Below, one piece after another: positions 31,441-44,900 of a DNA stretch of 64,000 nucleotides. The translations under genes and the position numbers were made by a program. Below the pieces are notes generated by a model. The model had not been told where the DNA came from. It made no database searches and saw only the letters and a list, made by a program, of their open reading frames with translations. This DNA is from Miscanthus floridulus (taxonomy: Eukaryota; Streptophyta; Magnoliopsida; Poales; Poaceae): NCBI RefSeq assembly GCF_019320115.1, contig NC_089591.1, forward strand, positions 17,524,502-17,588,501. The letters are read 5' to 3'. Numbering within the stretch: position 1 is the first letter of the stretch; each line of letters starts with the position of its first letter.

Positions 31441-34400
31441 CGCATTTCTGGCATCATGCTAGGGATGACAACTTAGTAAAGAGTTATGCTAAGAAATGTC
31501 AACACTAACCCTTGCAGGAAAATATTCAAATTTTATTGGGAATGTTAGGAGATCATTCGTAGAAACAAATCAAGGTTTGAGGTATTCTTCAAAACAATTT
31601 TGCACATCTTTGCCTAAACCTTGTTGAAAGTTTGAAGTAGTGGTGAATAATAAAGGCATATTATTTAAAACATAGGATATAGATTGACCTTTAACTCCAT
31701 GGCAACACTATCCTTACTTTGAATCATTTGTATACTCCTTTGGGTATGTGTTGTCTACTAATCCCTTGTAGAGAAGAAATAATGAGAGGAGCAGAAGGTC
31801 TAATCAAAATGCCAAGAAAGAACAAAAGATGGCATGATGGAAGAGTGAGAAAGGAGTGCAACATATGAGACAAGATGCTCATGAACAACTCAAGATGCAA
31901 GGAAGGAAAGGACCACCGAAAGTCATCTACCCTTCATCATATGGTGTCATCACGCTCCAATGATGAAGGTAACATTTTAAGGTAAGTGGTCATCATTTTC
32001 CTCTTGATCTTCGTATGCACATAAATGAAGACACAAACATGTTCAAGTTGCAACTTTGCTTGATCCAACCTGATTAACTCAACATGTCTTATTCCTTAAG
32101 TTTGTTCATAGCACCACTTTCTTGATCTTAGTCTTAACCAAATGAGCTAAAATGTTGCATATCTTATCTTTGGAAGATGATAGTCATAGTCATGAAAAGT
32201 TTGATACATTATATAAAGATGGACAATCCTTCCATAGGTTAAGCAACTCCATTTTGTTTTTCATAGTCAAAATGCTACATTCATGCTCATCCTCTTGATC
32301 TTATCACCCATGCTATAAATGAACAATGCACACAACATCAATCTTATCATGATTCAATGTGCCTAAGGCTAGAGAATAATAAATAAGGTTTTGGTTCTAT
32401 TGGTCTTTTCCCACCAACAGAGCCCATGCACTTGATCTCTACCTTGTCTTTATGAGCAGAACACACTTCGAGCAAAGTGTGGGGGAGTTGATCCCCCAAA
32501 TTCTACAAGTGAAAGTTTTGAACCGGCAATTATGATGCACACAAGATGTCGCCAGTTTCTACTATTGATGGTTGACTTCGAAACACTAAACAATGAATAG
32601 GAACAAGTCAAGAAAGGAAGCACCTATCAAACCAATATCAAACTCAAAATCAAGATGAGTTTGATAGAAGAAGGTGGCACCACCATTGGAAACTCCACCA
32701 ATGGAAGCGCCACCATAAGAATCCTCATCTTCAAGAGCAAACCGAGTGGGCATCAAGGAGGACGCATGTCTTTCTTTGGCTGAGGGTATCTTGACTCTCA
32801 GGTAGCCTACCACTGCTTCGATAATAGACTTGCAACCATTGAAGAGACAAATGCTATCATACAAGGTATGTTACATAATCATACGCAATGGTAGGTAAGC
32901 ATGGGACACAAGATGGCCAGCCTCCAACAACAACAGCAACAGCAAAATCAAAATTGGGAGGCTCTGTTCCAGCACCTCCACATTCGGCCACCTCGTTGAG
33001 CAACCACGACAACAACCAGCTTGGGGGAGAAGGCATCCCCCGTGTATCTAGATAAGTATTTTTTTCCTTTTATTATTCTTAGTTTGCTTTATATATATAT
33101 ATATTAGAAAATAGATGAATAACTAAAAACAAAATAAAAAGTTATCTTTATAGAAATATATATAGTTATAATGCATGAACTAAAAATGAAAACAATATAA
33201 AAAGAGTGTGTCTGGTTTGCTTTAATTTCTTTTAAGAGCTAAATAAATAAATAGGGACTCTCTACATAATCTCTAATGGAAATTATTAATAGTTGCTCTG
33301 TTGTAATTCCTTTCAAGTACCTAGTTTTTAGTCTAGAATTTTCTTGAGTTTTGGATAAGATTGTTTTGATATAAGGATTTACACTGAACTTGAAACTCGT
33401 GGGTAGCATATGCTTGATCTAAGTCTAGGTAATTGACAGATATGATATAAGAAGGTTTGAGTTGTTGTTATCTTGTTCCAAGTGACACTAAAATTCTGGA
33501 GATTTATCTTCTGAAAAACACAAAAATGTTATATGATGAGTTCATGTATGACAAAGCTTGAATTCCTACCAGAGCCATACATGTTATTTAGGCTAGGAAA
33601 TCTTCCATATATATGATGCTTTATTTTGCATTGAGTTTTGTCAAGCTTTGTTGACCCTTATGAGAGGTTTGTCATGCTCTTAAAATCAAGATCACGTACA
33701 CACCACCCACATATGCACTACTCCTACACTGGGGGTAGGCACAAAAACATGTCATTCCATTTAGATCCACCCAAAAATGTTTTATTCCTACACTGGGGGT
33801 AAACACCAAAAACAAGCTTGATAGGTTTTTCATCCACCAAATAAATGCTCCAAGTTCTTGTTACTATCTCTCAAAAGTTTTGTTGCAAATAAGAGGCATG
33901 GGCTATGCAAAAGTTATTCATAAAAAATAGAAGAAGAAAAAAAGAGTTGAAAAAAAGTTGAGAAAAAATAGACATGTGTCCGAGATATCTAAAACAATGG
34001 GTACTCAGATGCCCGCCTGAAAAAAGAGAAAGAGATGAATAAGATAGCCCATGTTTTCTTGCAAAAATATTTTCTAGTTTCAAAAGAGAGATAAGTTTTC
34101 AAGGAGCAAAGTAGAATTAGGTTAGCCACCATATATATCCACACACATGCACATCTTGATTTGATTGTATGACTCAACTCTCTTTAGATCCATTGTGTGA
34201 CTTTACAATATATGCATTGCAAGTATGCTCTAGCTTTCTCCCTACCTATGAACTCCACATAAGCTTTAGTGGAAGGAAGAGATAAGGCACAACATCATTT
34301 TATGCCTTGGTGAGGATCCACAAATACCACATATAATGAGAGACTTGAGAGTGTCATACAATGGAATCTCGGAGTTTGATTTTGAAAAACTTACAAAAAC

Positions 34401-34676
34401 TCTGGAACAATGGTGGAACAAAGAACTTGAGACATAGTGCTTGACTTGATCAATTTGTCTTTCAATTACTCAAGACCCAAGTGAAGGCTAAGAAGCCCCA
34501 TAGTTTAAGGTAATATGGGTAAGTTTGAAAGTCAGATTAGTTTATTCTAATCTAGAGGAGAATTTTTGATTGAATGCATGTGTACTTTTGAGGAGTGAAA
34601 ACATTGTAGCAACTCCTCATCCATTGCTGAGTTTGGCTTTGCTCAGGGACTAGCAAAGGTTAAGTGTGGGGGAGCT

Positions 34677-35830
34677 TGTCGACGGTCGTTAACGTTCATC
34701 ATAAACCATCAATATAACTTATATAAATGCATAAAAAGGATCACCAACATAGGTCTAGGGTTTCAACAAATAAATTCCACAACTTTTGGTGAATCTATGT
34801 TTGAAGGAGGATTTATCTAGAAAACTGGCAAGGTAGACTCAATCATCAGATTTAATCATGTTTATCCACGATGAAAATAACTCCAGAAGACTCTAGAAGA
34901 CCCTAGGAGACTCTCTAGCAAAGATCGAGCCGAGACGCTGACAAGGGGTCGGCCGACCTGTGGGCCCCACCTATCAGCCTCCCCTTCGAATGTCATTCTC
35001 CACTGCATCCAAGATTGCATCTACGCCATCCTTTTAAGTCGGTTTGATCTGAGGGTCCAGAATTGACGCTACCCCCTATATATAGCAGCCCCTACCCCCC
35101 TCCCTAGAGCCATCCTGAAACCCTAATTCATATCTCTAATTCAGATCAAAACACACCAGGAGGAATAGGTCTAGAACTTTCTAATGTAATAGATTAGTAG
35201 CTCGGGAGTGAGGGTCAAGTTGGGCTCATGCTCAAGTTTTGGATATAGTCTTGGAGGCTCGGCAAAGCCTTGTATCTTCACTTTCACATCTTGTAAGACT
35301 TATTATCAATTCATCATATTCCTATCTACATGGCTATGCTTACTTTTAATATGTATCTTGCTTAGTTAAGCTTATCTTTACTTTTGTGTGTGGGTTCATA
35401 GAGCGCTTAGCCTGCTATAGTTTATCAATTGGGCTAAGTAGCCGAGCCTCATGTAAGCATGGTGCTTATACGATTCTCTACCTATGAGTACACCCTGTTC
35501 TCTGGTTGTGTGGTAGCAGTGGGTGGTAACAGTCCCGTCTATCCTTTGTAGTCCACACCAAATTGAACAGGTTGTTAAATTGTAGGACCATAGTCGCGTC
35601 AGTAGAATTATCTAATGTGGATGGTCTACCATCTAAGCGGTGTCCCAAAGTGCTCAAGAGCAGGTATGTTAATAGATAGTCCTTTGTTACCCAATAAATC
35701 TTTACTCCATTGTTTTGCTATGGTAAAATATAAATAACGATACCTGGAATACTTCGAGTAAAATGCTATAATGGTATTATGTGCGCTTGTGGAATCCTTC
35801 ATATTCTATTTGCACTTATAAATATCAACA
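34677..35830 (+). repeat. 3' LTR of the gypsy element
   Basis: 1,154 bp, starting TGTCGACGG. It aligns to the 5' LTR except for one missing block after ctcaagag (35,660), equivalent to about 27,350-27,540. Confidence 0.92.
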
Positions 35831-36661
35831 CATTTTCTAACCCTCGGATATCCCAAACTTGCTCTTTTCTTCTCCAAGTTGATCCAAATCAACTCCAACA
35901 ACTCTTCCTTTGCAAATGTGCCACCACCACCAAGTGTCCACCATCTTGTGCATGTGTGTTAGCTTTTCACAAATATTTTCCAAAGGATTAGCACCCTCTT
36001 CACCATGCCACTCGATCCTATCAACAATGCAAAGTTAGATCACTCGAGTGGCACTAGATGACTGATACGCAAACAAGTTTGCCCCTCTTGATAGTATGAC
36101 CATCTATCCTAAACCCGGTCATAAACTTCTCTACACACCTATGACCGGTGAAATGAAATACCCTATAGGTTATACCTTTGCCTTACGCATTCCATTCCAT
36201 CTCCTCCAATATTGATGTAACACATGCACCAACCATATCACAAATGATATTATCCACTTCATATCATCACGTGACCTTGTTAGTTCATCGATCTTGACCT
36301 CACTTGCTTTTCACCATTGCCTTCATCCATTGGCGCCAAGTCTTGCTCAAGCTTCACCGCCATGTGGTCCATCGCTCCAAAGCCTCCAACTTGCCCTTCA
36401 CACTTGCAACCGATCTATCAATCTAAGTCTTGTCTTGATCTTCTCCACCTTAGTCATATGACTCAATGTCATGTCTCATATGCAATGAGCTCCTTCATCA
36501 CATGTGTGAGCCTTTCAACAAATCCAAGCCATCTTCACCGTGATGGCATGAGTTGTGCACACAAGTGTACCTATGGACTAATCACCTGTGTATCTCACAT
36601 TTAAACACATTAGTCTACCTAGGTTGTCACTCAATTACAAAAACAAAACAAGGACCTTTCA
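35831..36661 (-). mobile_element. Copia 3' LTR, proximal part
   Basis: On the minus strand the LTR starts TGAAAGGTCC at 36,661, directly after a polypurine tract. It continues through sequence also found at 18,985-19,537 and 51,100-51,656. Together with 25,739-26,340 it forms the 3' LTR of the gag-only element. Confidence 0.85.
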
Positions 36662-36680
36662 ATCTCCCTCTTTTTGGTAA
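36662..36680 (-). other. Copia polypurine tract
   Basis: On the minus strand: ttaccaaaaagagggagat, directly before the LTR start. It primes plus-strand DNA synthesis in LTR retroelements. Confidence 0.75.
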
Positions 36681-39600
36681 TTGATGGCAACTCTACAAAG
36701 ATATGGAAATTAAGCTCATTTCAAGCTAGCACTTCACACAAGTGTAAATTGCTAACTTGATATGGATTTTATGCTACTTATCTAACATTTAAGCTCTATG
36801 TGAAGATTTGGATAAGCACCATAAAACCCAGCTTGGTAGTGATAACTCCCCCTACATGTGTGCTCAAATGGTTTGGTTTCAAGTTTGCACACATGCATAA
36901 ATAAGAAATTTGTGGGAGTGTTACCACTACTAAGTGATGCTAAGGTGTATAGAATAACCTTTGAAGCATGATACCAATCCGAGTTGCACTTTTAACACCA
37001 TCCTTAGCATCATGAGTAGCTAGACAACAAAAACACTAGAAACCCCGTGAGATCAACATTATAAGCAAGGCTCTAGTTTTTGCTTGAAAAACACAAGTCT
37101 AGCTACCATCTTATGCATGCTAGTTATCATATCATCATTCAAGTTCTATAACTAGCATACAACACACAAGCATGCATATCAAAATTAAAAACTTGTGCAA
37201 TGCAAGCAAGTACATGAATATGCACATATCAAATGCAACCAAAGTTCATGAGCTTGCTCCCCCTACTTGTGTGCTTCTCTTGTCCAAGAATTTTAATCCT
37301 TCTCCAATGTTCAATGTTGCTCCCTCTTTGTCCATGTCCAACTTCTACTTCTCCCCATGATGCATTTACATATCTTTGATCCAACTTCTCCCCCTTTGTC
37401 ATCAATTTCCATAAAAGGTGTGCTTCTTATTGATACAAAGGATTGCATTGGGGTAGATGGTTGACACTTGAATCTTGCATTTTTTATGAACAACACCACA
37501 TATGTTGGAATGACACCTTATGTACGATCTTTGACCTTGATACCAATTGGTGGGGCACCTCCCCCTATGTCATAGCATGGGTCATCCACTTGATAAGCTT
37601 GAGCTTTTGTTGATGAGGGAACTTGTTTCACTTGATGATCACTTAAAGTTGAGGATCGCTTGAGGAACCACCATTTGTTGTGCTAGATACCACTTGTATG
37701 AATACCATTTGTAACTATGTGATAATCTAGATATACTACATGTAGGAACGATCTTGAAACCACTTGTAAGATTTGTCAATTATATCCATTTCTTGAACAC
37801 TTGTCATCTTCATGAGTACCACTTGTAGGATATCACTTGTAAGTTGATCTAGACACCACTTGTAAATACCACTTGAGGAGATCAATTGAGTCTAGATACC
37901 ACTTGAAATACACAAACTAGATATCCATTTGCATTGTTATCTTTCTTGTACTCTTCTCATTGTCATGAGCTTCTAATATGACTTGAACTAAATTGATTTG
38001 CCTAAGCTTCCAAGTCTGGATTGAACCCTCTCTAAGCTTCTTCACACATTAAGCAGTTATCTTATTGAGGTTGTACTTGTCACTTGCTGGCAATCCAAAA
38101 TAAATCAAGTACTTGGGTTCACTAGCTTATGAACAAACTCATAAACTACCACTAGACCAATTAACCATTCAAGCATAGTTGTAGGCTATGAATTTTAAAA
38201 TTTTCATTTGTTATGCATGATCCTAATAAGCATGTACTATATGCACTAACCGCATACTAGTAAGGTATGAAAATGATCATGCACATTACAATGATACATT
38301 TGCTATCTTGGAGTAGAAGATTGTCGTTAGTTTCCAATAAAGCTCCGCAATAGCAATGTGAAGTCCAATTATAAGCTTGGTGAAGACCAGTCATCAATAA
38401 TGAAATCCATTCTTCACCTATATGATTTAAGAACCACTTAAGATCAAGTGCACTATCTTGTTGTTGTGGTTGACTTGCTTCATCTTTTGATCAAAGCTTG
38501 CATGAGAGAACTACTTAGAATACCACTTGAATTGCCATGACTAGCTCTCTTTTGGGTGTTGCTTGCTCTCTAGATCCATCCTTTTGATTTGCTCCAACTA
38601 AGTATCTCAAATGTTCCTTAGATCACCACTTCTATTTTAGCTTTCCAAGCACCACACTTGGTTTACCTAGAAAAGGCGGCAAGTCCCTACACTAGGAAGA
38701 AGTGACCTCTCTCCAAAGAACCATCTTTGACACTCACTTGAAATAGCTTTGTTTGATTGATCCATGGAATGGACTTAACTTGATGAATAACCATGAATCC
38801 TTCTTTAAGTCCTTTTCTTTCTACTTGTTTAAGTTCTTTTCTTTCTTCTAAATGATTTCCAATTGTCACTAGAACTTAAACCTTATCTTCATCTTGAGTT
38901 TGATCTTGATCTTCCAATTTGAGTACCAAATATGTGCCAAGTACACTCCACAATCAAATGGCCTTGTACTCTTTTCATGCTTCTGGATCAATCCAAAACC
39001 AAACTTAGGTTCCTCAAACACTTATAAACATAATTCCAACTTGAGAACCTTTCAATCAAAGTGACTCTTGATCAATCCAATAATTATCATTTTTCTGGCA
39101 GATCTGTACCCTTAAAAGAATAATCTACATTTCCCAATATACAGATCCAAATACCCTAAAATTTTGTGGCGATGTGCTTCACGAAGTCATCTAGCAGCTG
39201 TAAAAATTTGGGCTTCATTTGACTTCTAAATTCCAATCAGATTTCACATCTTTCACCACTGCTACATGATGAAAACGGCTGCACTACAACTGACAAGATC
39301 CACTCCAAAACCGAAGCATTTCTTATCCAATTCTCATGAAATTTATACAGCACTTAATAACATAAGTCTAGAGCATGTATACTAAATTTCATGCCAATCC
39401 AAATAGATTTGATCACTCGAATTCAGACTTGATCTAAGCTAGCTCAGATTTTCAATAAATGACATATTTCTACACATTGAGTTATTCTTCATCAAATGTG
39501 AATCAAACTTGAAACTAACTTATTTAAATACTTTCACAAGACATATATTCATTCAATACACTTACTAAAGATCATCTTATGAATTTATCCAACTTAAATT

Positions 39601-39970
39601 AATCCAAACTTGATTACTAATCAATTAATCCATTCAAACAACTCATAGCAAACAACATATGCATATATATATCCAATTCAATCAACTCTTATGCACCCAA
39701 ATGAAGAGATCAACTAGAGATATACCTTGGTTAGCTCATGATCATCCAATTAGCAAGCTTTAACTCTCATATTTGCAAGCCATTAAATAATCCAATAAAT
39801 CATCCACAACTTAAATATGACACTTGTATGTTGTAGCACATTGGACTTCACTCATTTGACATGGCATTGGGTTGATGATCATCATTCTTCATTACCTGGC
39901 TCAATCACATGATTTACAAGATGAATACCACTTGAACCAAGTCTCCAATGCTGATGGTACCTGTAAATAA
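36681..39970 (-). other. Non-coding interior of the gag-only copia element
   Basis: About 3.3 kb between gag and the polypurine tract where an autonomous element would have protease, integrase, reverse transcriptase and RNase H. None can be read on either strand. The part at 37,620-37,930 is rich in irregular taccacttgta phrases. The rest shows no recognisable feature. Confidence 0.65.
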
Positions 39971-41911
39971 TCATCCACTTTTTGATGGTACCCAAACTAG
40001 TTTGGGTCCTCTCAAGTTAGGTGCAACATACTTAGGTATAGCCTTAGTATGAATTGCAGGATGTTTTGCAATAGCAACCATAGAGGTACCATTTCCATCC
40101 TTTCTAAGCACAATATTATCATCAATTGAAATGGGCTTAGAATTATTACCTAGGGGACATGAATTTGCCATGTGTCCCCTTTCCCGGCATAAGTAGCACT
40201 TTCTCTTTGATTGAGCCTTCTCTTCCTTGCTAATGTGGTGCTTCCCATTGCCTTGCCTCTCATGAGTTGCTTGAGCCTTCTTCTCAAGCTTGGTAGGACA
40301 CCTTGAGGTAAAGTGTCCCATATCTTCACACTTAAAGCGCTTGATGTGAGCATAATCTTTCTTCTCATCTTGAGTCTTACTCATCATCTTGGCATCTGGA
40401 TCAAGCATTGGATGCCTTGCTCTTCCACTCCTTGTTTTCTTCATCATCATCATCAAGTCACCACCACCATCATGGTTGATCTTGATTTGCTCTTAGGGTG
40501 TCTTTTCTTGCTAACTTATGGCTTTGGTTGAGGCTTCACTTGTTGCTTCACCAATTGCTTGCTTGGGCACATAGAGGTAAGATAACCCCATGTGCGGCAC
40601 TTAAAGCACTTGACATGCTTTAGCCTCTCTTCTTCCTTTATGAACTTGAACTTCTCTTTGTTTGGGCAACTATTTGCAAGATGTCCCACTTCATGGCACC
40701 GATAGCACATGAAATGGGAGAGCTTCTCTTGTTCTTGCTTCTTCATCTCTCTTTCATATCTTCGATTGCCCCATCTTTTGCCATTGATCTTGCACTTGTT
40801 GAATCCAATGCCACTCATATCACCATAACTTCTTTTGTTGTTCAACATATGCTCAAAGGTGATTTTGGTGTTGTAGCACCTCTCTAGCTTGTTGCTCAAA
40901 TTCTTCACTTCATTTTTGAGCTCATTGTTCTCCTTCGAAAGGTTAGTCTCACAAGACAAGGAAGAAGAACAAGCATCTATATATAAAGAACATGGCATAG
41001 CTAATAAATCATCACAAGGGGTGGATACATGTTTCTTGCCTACATCACAAGGGTTAGCAACAATATGTGATTGATCAATTGACCCATGTGATGAGATCTC
41101 ACTTGTTTTAATTTCTTCATTGGAAAGATTATTAGTGAGAAAAGCATGATCTTGTACCAAGTTATCATGAGCAACACTAAGTTACTCATGAGCCAATTTT
41201 AGCTCCTCATATGAACTAGTAACATAAAGTAGATGCTTTTGTTGTTCACATGTTTTCTTTAGAAAAGAGTTTTCATTTTTCAATTTCTTGGTTTTAGCCA
41301 TCTCTTTTTCTAAAGCTTTGACCATGCTACCAAATCTATCTAGAAGCTTCTCATATGAATCAAGATCAATCACATTGGCATTAGATACCTTGGTGTCATC
41401 TTGTGACATGACGTAATGTGATGTAGTGGATGAATTTGTAGTAGCAATGTCATCCGAGCATGACCCATCATCACCATCATCAAGTGTGCATGGAGTAGCA
41501 TCATCTTTTGCATCACTTGAGGCATCATCATCAACCTTGTCAAGTGAACTTGTGGTAGATCTTTCATCATCATCACTTGACCATGAGGTGGAGCAATCTT
41601 CCACGATCACCAAATCATGGTCATGCTCAACACATTCATGCACCTCCTCCTTAGGATCATCCTCCTTTACTTTGTTATCATCACTTGAGGAGTCACCATA
41701 GAGTCGGTTGATTGCTTCCCACAACTCTTGGGCCGTTTCTTTGCAATCCACCCTATAATAAATCTCCAAACTCAAAGCATCCATTATAAAGCAATAAGCA
41801 TGTGAATCAAGTTCAAAGAGAACCCTTGAGCTTTAGTGAGATTTTTATGATCTAGCACAGGAGAAATGCCATTCATAACCATCCACCAAAACTTAGGTCC
41901 CTTTGCACGAT
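39971..41911 (-). pseudogene. gag: Copia (Sirevirus-like) gag, main part, interrupted
   Basis: Capsid/nucleocapsid precursor, read on minus from the LINE insertion at 41,911 to 39,971. Landmarks: FWWMVMNGIS, then SLEIYYRVDCKETAQELWEA, an Asp/Ser-rich acidic region, a coiled coil (about 41,180-41,350 and 40,880-40,950), and four zinc-knuckle positions. CYRCHEVGHLANSC and CYLCRERGHMANSC are intact. CFKCRTWGYLTSMC has lost its His, and the third (RFKCEDMGHFTSRC) has lost its first Cys. The end (PKYVAPNLRGPKLVWVPS) is typical of grass Sirevirus gag. Breaks: a stop near 41,820, TAA near 41,182, and a stop plus frameshift around 40,456-40,516. The N-terminus is separated by the LINE and lies at 48,663-48,761. 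No pol follows. Confidence 0.87.
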
Positions 41912-41943
41912 TTTTTTTTATGAACTAGAAACTTTATTAAAAT

Positions 41944-44900
41944 TTAAGTAATGTCTTTACAAGAAAGAGTGGCAATCCATTCCGGAAAACAAGAAAAAAA
42001 CACCTGACACTCCCTAGACCTAATAGCAAACTGCGTCAAATCATGTGCCAAGTTATTCTGGACTCTACTAATCTAAGAAAAATCAATCCTACTCAACTGA
42101 CCCCCAACCTCGCGCGCCTCTTCAACAAGTTGCCAGATCGACGATCGATCACGAGTGTTCTCTTTGAGTTTGGTGACCACCGAATGACAATCAGATTCCA
42201 TGATCATCGGGATCTCTGGCCATCTATGCGCCAGATGAACACCTTCCAGACAAGCACGTGCTTCAGCTTCCTTGGCATCCCTGCAATGGAATATGACACG
42301 CCAGGCAGTTAGTTTCAAGTCTCCGACCCAATCTCCAATTACCACACCAATCGTAGTTTCGCCTGTCTGCAGATTGAAGGCAGCATCAACATTGATTTTG
42401 AAAGTACCCAGGGGTGGAGGACACCATCACTTCTTAACCTGACCTACTGCCGGCCCCTTTCTTTTACTCATGCTCGGTAGCAGACTGCGTTTGCCTTTGT
42501 TATCTAGAGGGTCTCCCTGTTGCCGGATAGTGAATAGTGAGTGCATGTATCGATTCAAAAAGATGACAGAGATCCCAATGCAAGCTGAAGCCCCCTCATG
42601 TATAATTTTTTTCCGTACATTCCAAGTATGCCAGAGAAGCAGAAAAAAGCTAGCCAATACCTCCAACGAGTAGTTGAAAGCAATCTGTAGCAACCACTCT
42701 GGCCGAGACTAACCAAGATCCTGCTCAGAAGGCAGAGAGCAATGGTCTCTCATTGCTGCCTGAAGTGTGGCAGCATGAGGGCATCTGATGACCGCATGGT
42801 AGACATCATCAGCTTGAGATCCACACACCTGACATATATCCTGCTGCTCAAGATGACGGTGCTTCTTATTGACAAGAGTAGGCAAACCATTGTTGACAAT
42901 TTTCCAGATAAAAACATTAACCTTAGAAGGAACTTTAACACTCCATACCTTCTTCCATACCGCCCGACCCTGTTCTGAACTTGAGCTGCTGCCAATCTGA
43001 CAGACACAGCCTGTATGCACTTCTAACAGAGAACAATCCATTTTTCTCATAATGCCAAGCAACAAAATCAGGAGTACTAGATAGCAACAGCTTGATCTTA
43101 AAAATCTCCGAAGCATCACAAGGATAAAAGTACCTGCGCACTGCTGTCTCATCCCATGTACCATTATCAATCAGGTGGGGCACCCAACGCAGTCTGCACG
43201 CTCGTCTTGGACCTATTGGTTTCTACCGTGACTTCTTGCGAGCCAATTGTCGCGCCAAATTTGAGTGGATCTGCCATCACCTATCCTCTTGATGACGCCA
43301 AGCTTTAACAATTCCAGTCCATACTCAACAGCTCTCCATATTTGGGATGCCTCTCCCGCAGGAACAGAATCTAGCAGCTTGCCCACAGGAAAATATTTTT
43401 CTTTAAGAACTCTAGCGCAAAGGCTGTCCGGATAAGCTAGCAGCCTCCATGCTTGCCGGGCGAGCAACGCTTGGTTAACAAGTCTGAGATCCCTGAACCC
43501 CATACCTCCAAAACCCTTTGGCATTAACATTTTCTCCGATGGGATCCATTTCATCTTCCTTCTTCCATTTTCAGCACCCCACCAGAAAGCGCGTATTTGC
43601 TTCATGAGCTCGTCACACAATGTAAGGGGCAGTTTGAAAACACTCACAACATAGAAAGGTAAAGCCTGGGCGACCGATTTGATCTACTTCCTTCCCCGCA
43701 GCTGACAAAAATTTTTCCTTCCACGCTACCATCCTCTTATGAAAACGTTCCTTGAGGGGTTGAAACAGTCCTCGCCGGACCCTTCCATGAGGGGTCGGGA
43801 GGCCCAGATATTTTGCTTCAAAATCCAATCTTTCCACCCCCAACGTCAGGCGCACTTGATCTGCGATATGCTGATCACAATTCTCGTTAATCAACAAGGA
43901 GCACTTGTTAGGACAGAGAAGCTGACCTGAACAACGCTCAAAAGTAGAGAGAACATCCTTGATAACCAGCGCCTGATGCACATTGGCTCTGAAGAATAAC
44001 AGGCTATCATCCGCAAATAGCAAATGAGACACACTCGGTGCCCTCCGACACACCTTAACACCATCAATATTTCCCAGCCGCTCATTGTGCCTCAAAAGTG
44101 TAGATAAACCATCAGCCACAAGCAAGAATAAGTATGGTGAAAGCGGATCACCTTGCCGTAGACCACGTCTAGGGGCAAAGGGCTGCGACGGTAACCCATT
44201 GAAGCGAACCGTGTAGCGTACAGTTTAAACACAAGACATGATCCACTGCACCCAACGACTCTGAAAGCCCAGCTTCTCCATCAAGCTTTGTAAAAATCCC
44301 CAATCCACCCGGTCATACGCCTTCGACAAATACAGCTTATATGCACCGAAATCCTTGCCTCTGCCTTTCTGAATAGCATGCACACATTCAAAAGCGATTA
44401 AGGCATTGTCTGTAATTAATCTACCTGGCACAAATGCACTCTGCTCCTCCGAAATGATGCTGTCCAAAAATGGTCTTAGCCGATTAACCAGACATTTGGA
44501 AATAACCTTGTAAATCACATTACAAAGACCAATCGGCCTAAAATCTTTGAGCTCCACAGGATCTGCCCCTTTTGGTATGATAACAATAGCAGTATCATTT
44601 ACCCCTGGGGGAAGATAACCATCCCTGAAAAAACCTTTAACAGCAGCCACCAGATCCTCCTTGACCACCTCCCAATGTCTCTGAAAAAATCTTGCCAGAA
44701 AACCGTCAGGACCTGGAGCTTTTAACGGACCCATCTGAAACAAAGCATCAGCTATCTCTTCTGTAGAAAAATCCTGGCATAGGTCATTATTCATAGTGTC
44801 TGATATCTTCGGCTCAATGAGATCTATGAGTTCATCAGGCACAACATTTGGATCAGCCGAGTAGAGATCATTGAAAAACTCAGAAGCCATACACTGCATC

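Larger units (their letters stand above)
26341..35830 (+). mobile_element. Complete non-autonomous Ty3/gypsy element (LTR to LTR)
   Basis: Starts TGTTGACGG, ends TATCAACA, and is flanked by the 5-bp duplication CATTT (26,336-26,340 and 35,831-35,835) inside a copia LTR. The primer-site region follows the 5' LTR (27,703-27,725, tggtgctgttgtcgggg). A polypurine tract (gtgtgggggagct) precedes the 3' LTR. The roughly 7-kb interior has no gag, protease, reverse transcriptase or integrase that I can recognise. The few ORFs, such as 28,959-29,306, are broken in the related element at 53-56 kb and so are unlikely to be genes. Conserved non-coding blocks include tcctacactgggggta repeats at 33,724 and 33,787. 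Confidence 0.92.

Noticed and set aside
33871..34177. Phe/Leu-rich minus frames suggesting small membrane proteins
   Set aside because: They arise from A-rich sequence read on the complement and are not shared with the relative at 56 kb.
37172..37930. taccacttg repeats as a CRISPR-like array
   Set aside because: Units are too short and irregular, spacers vary without pattern, and the setting is a plant retrotransposon.
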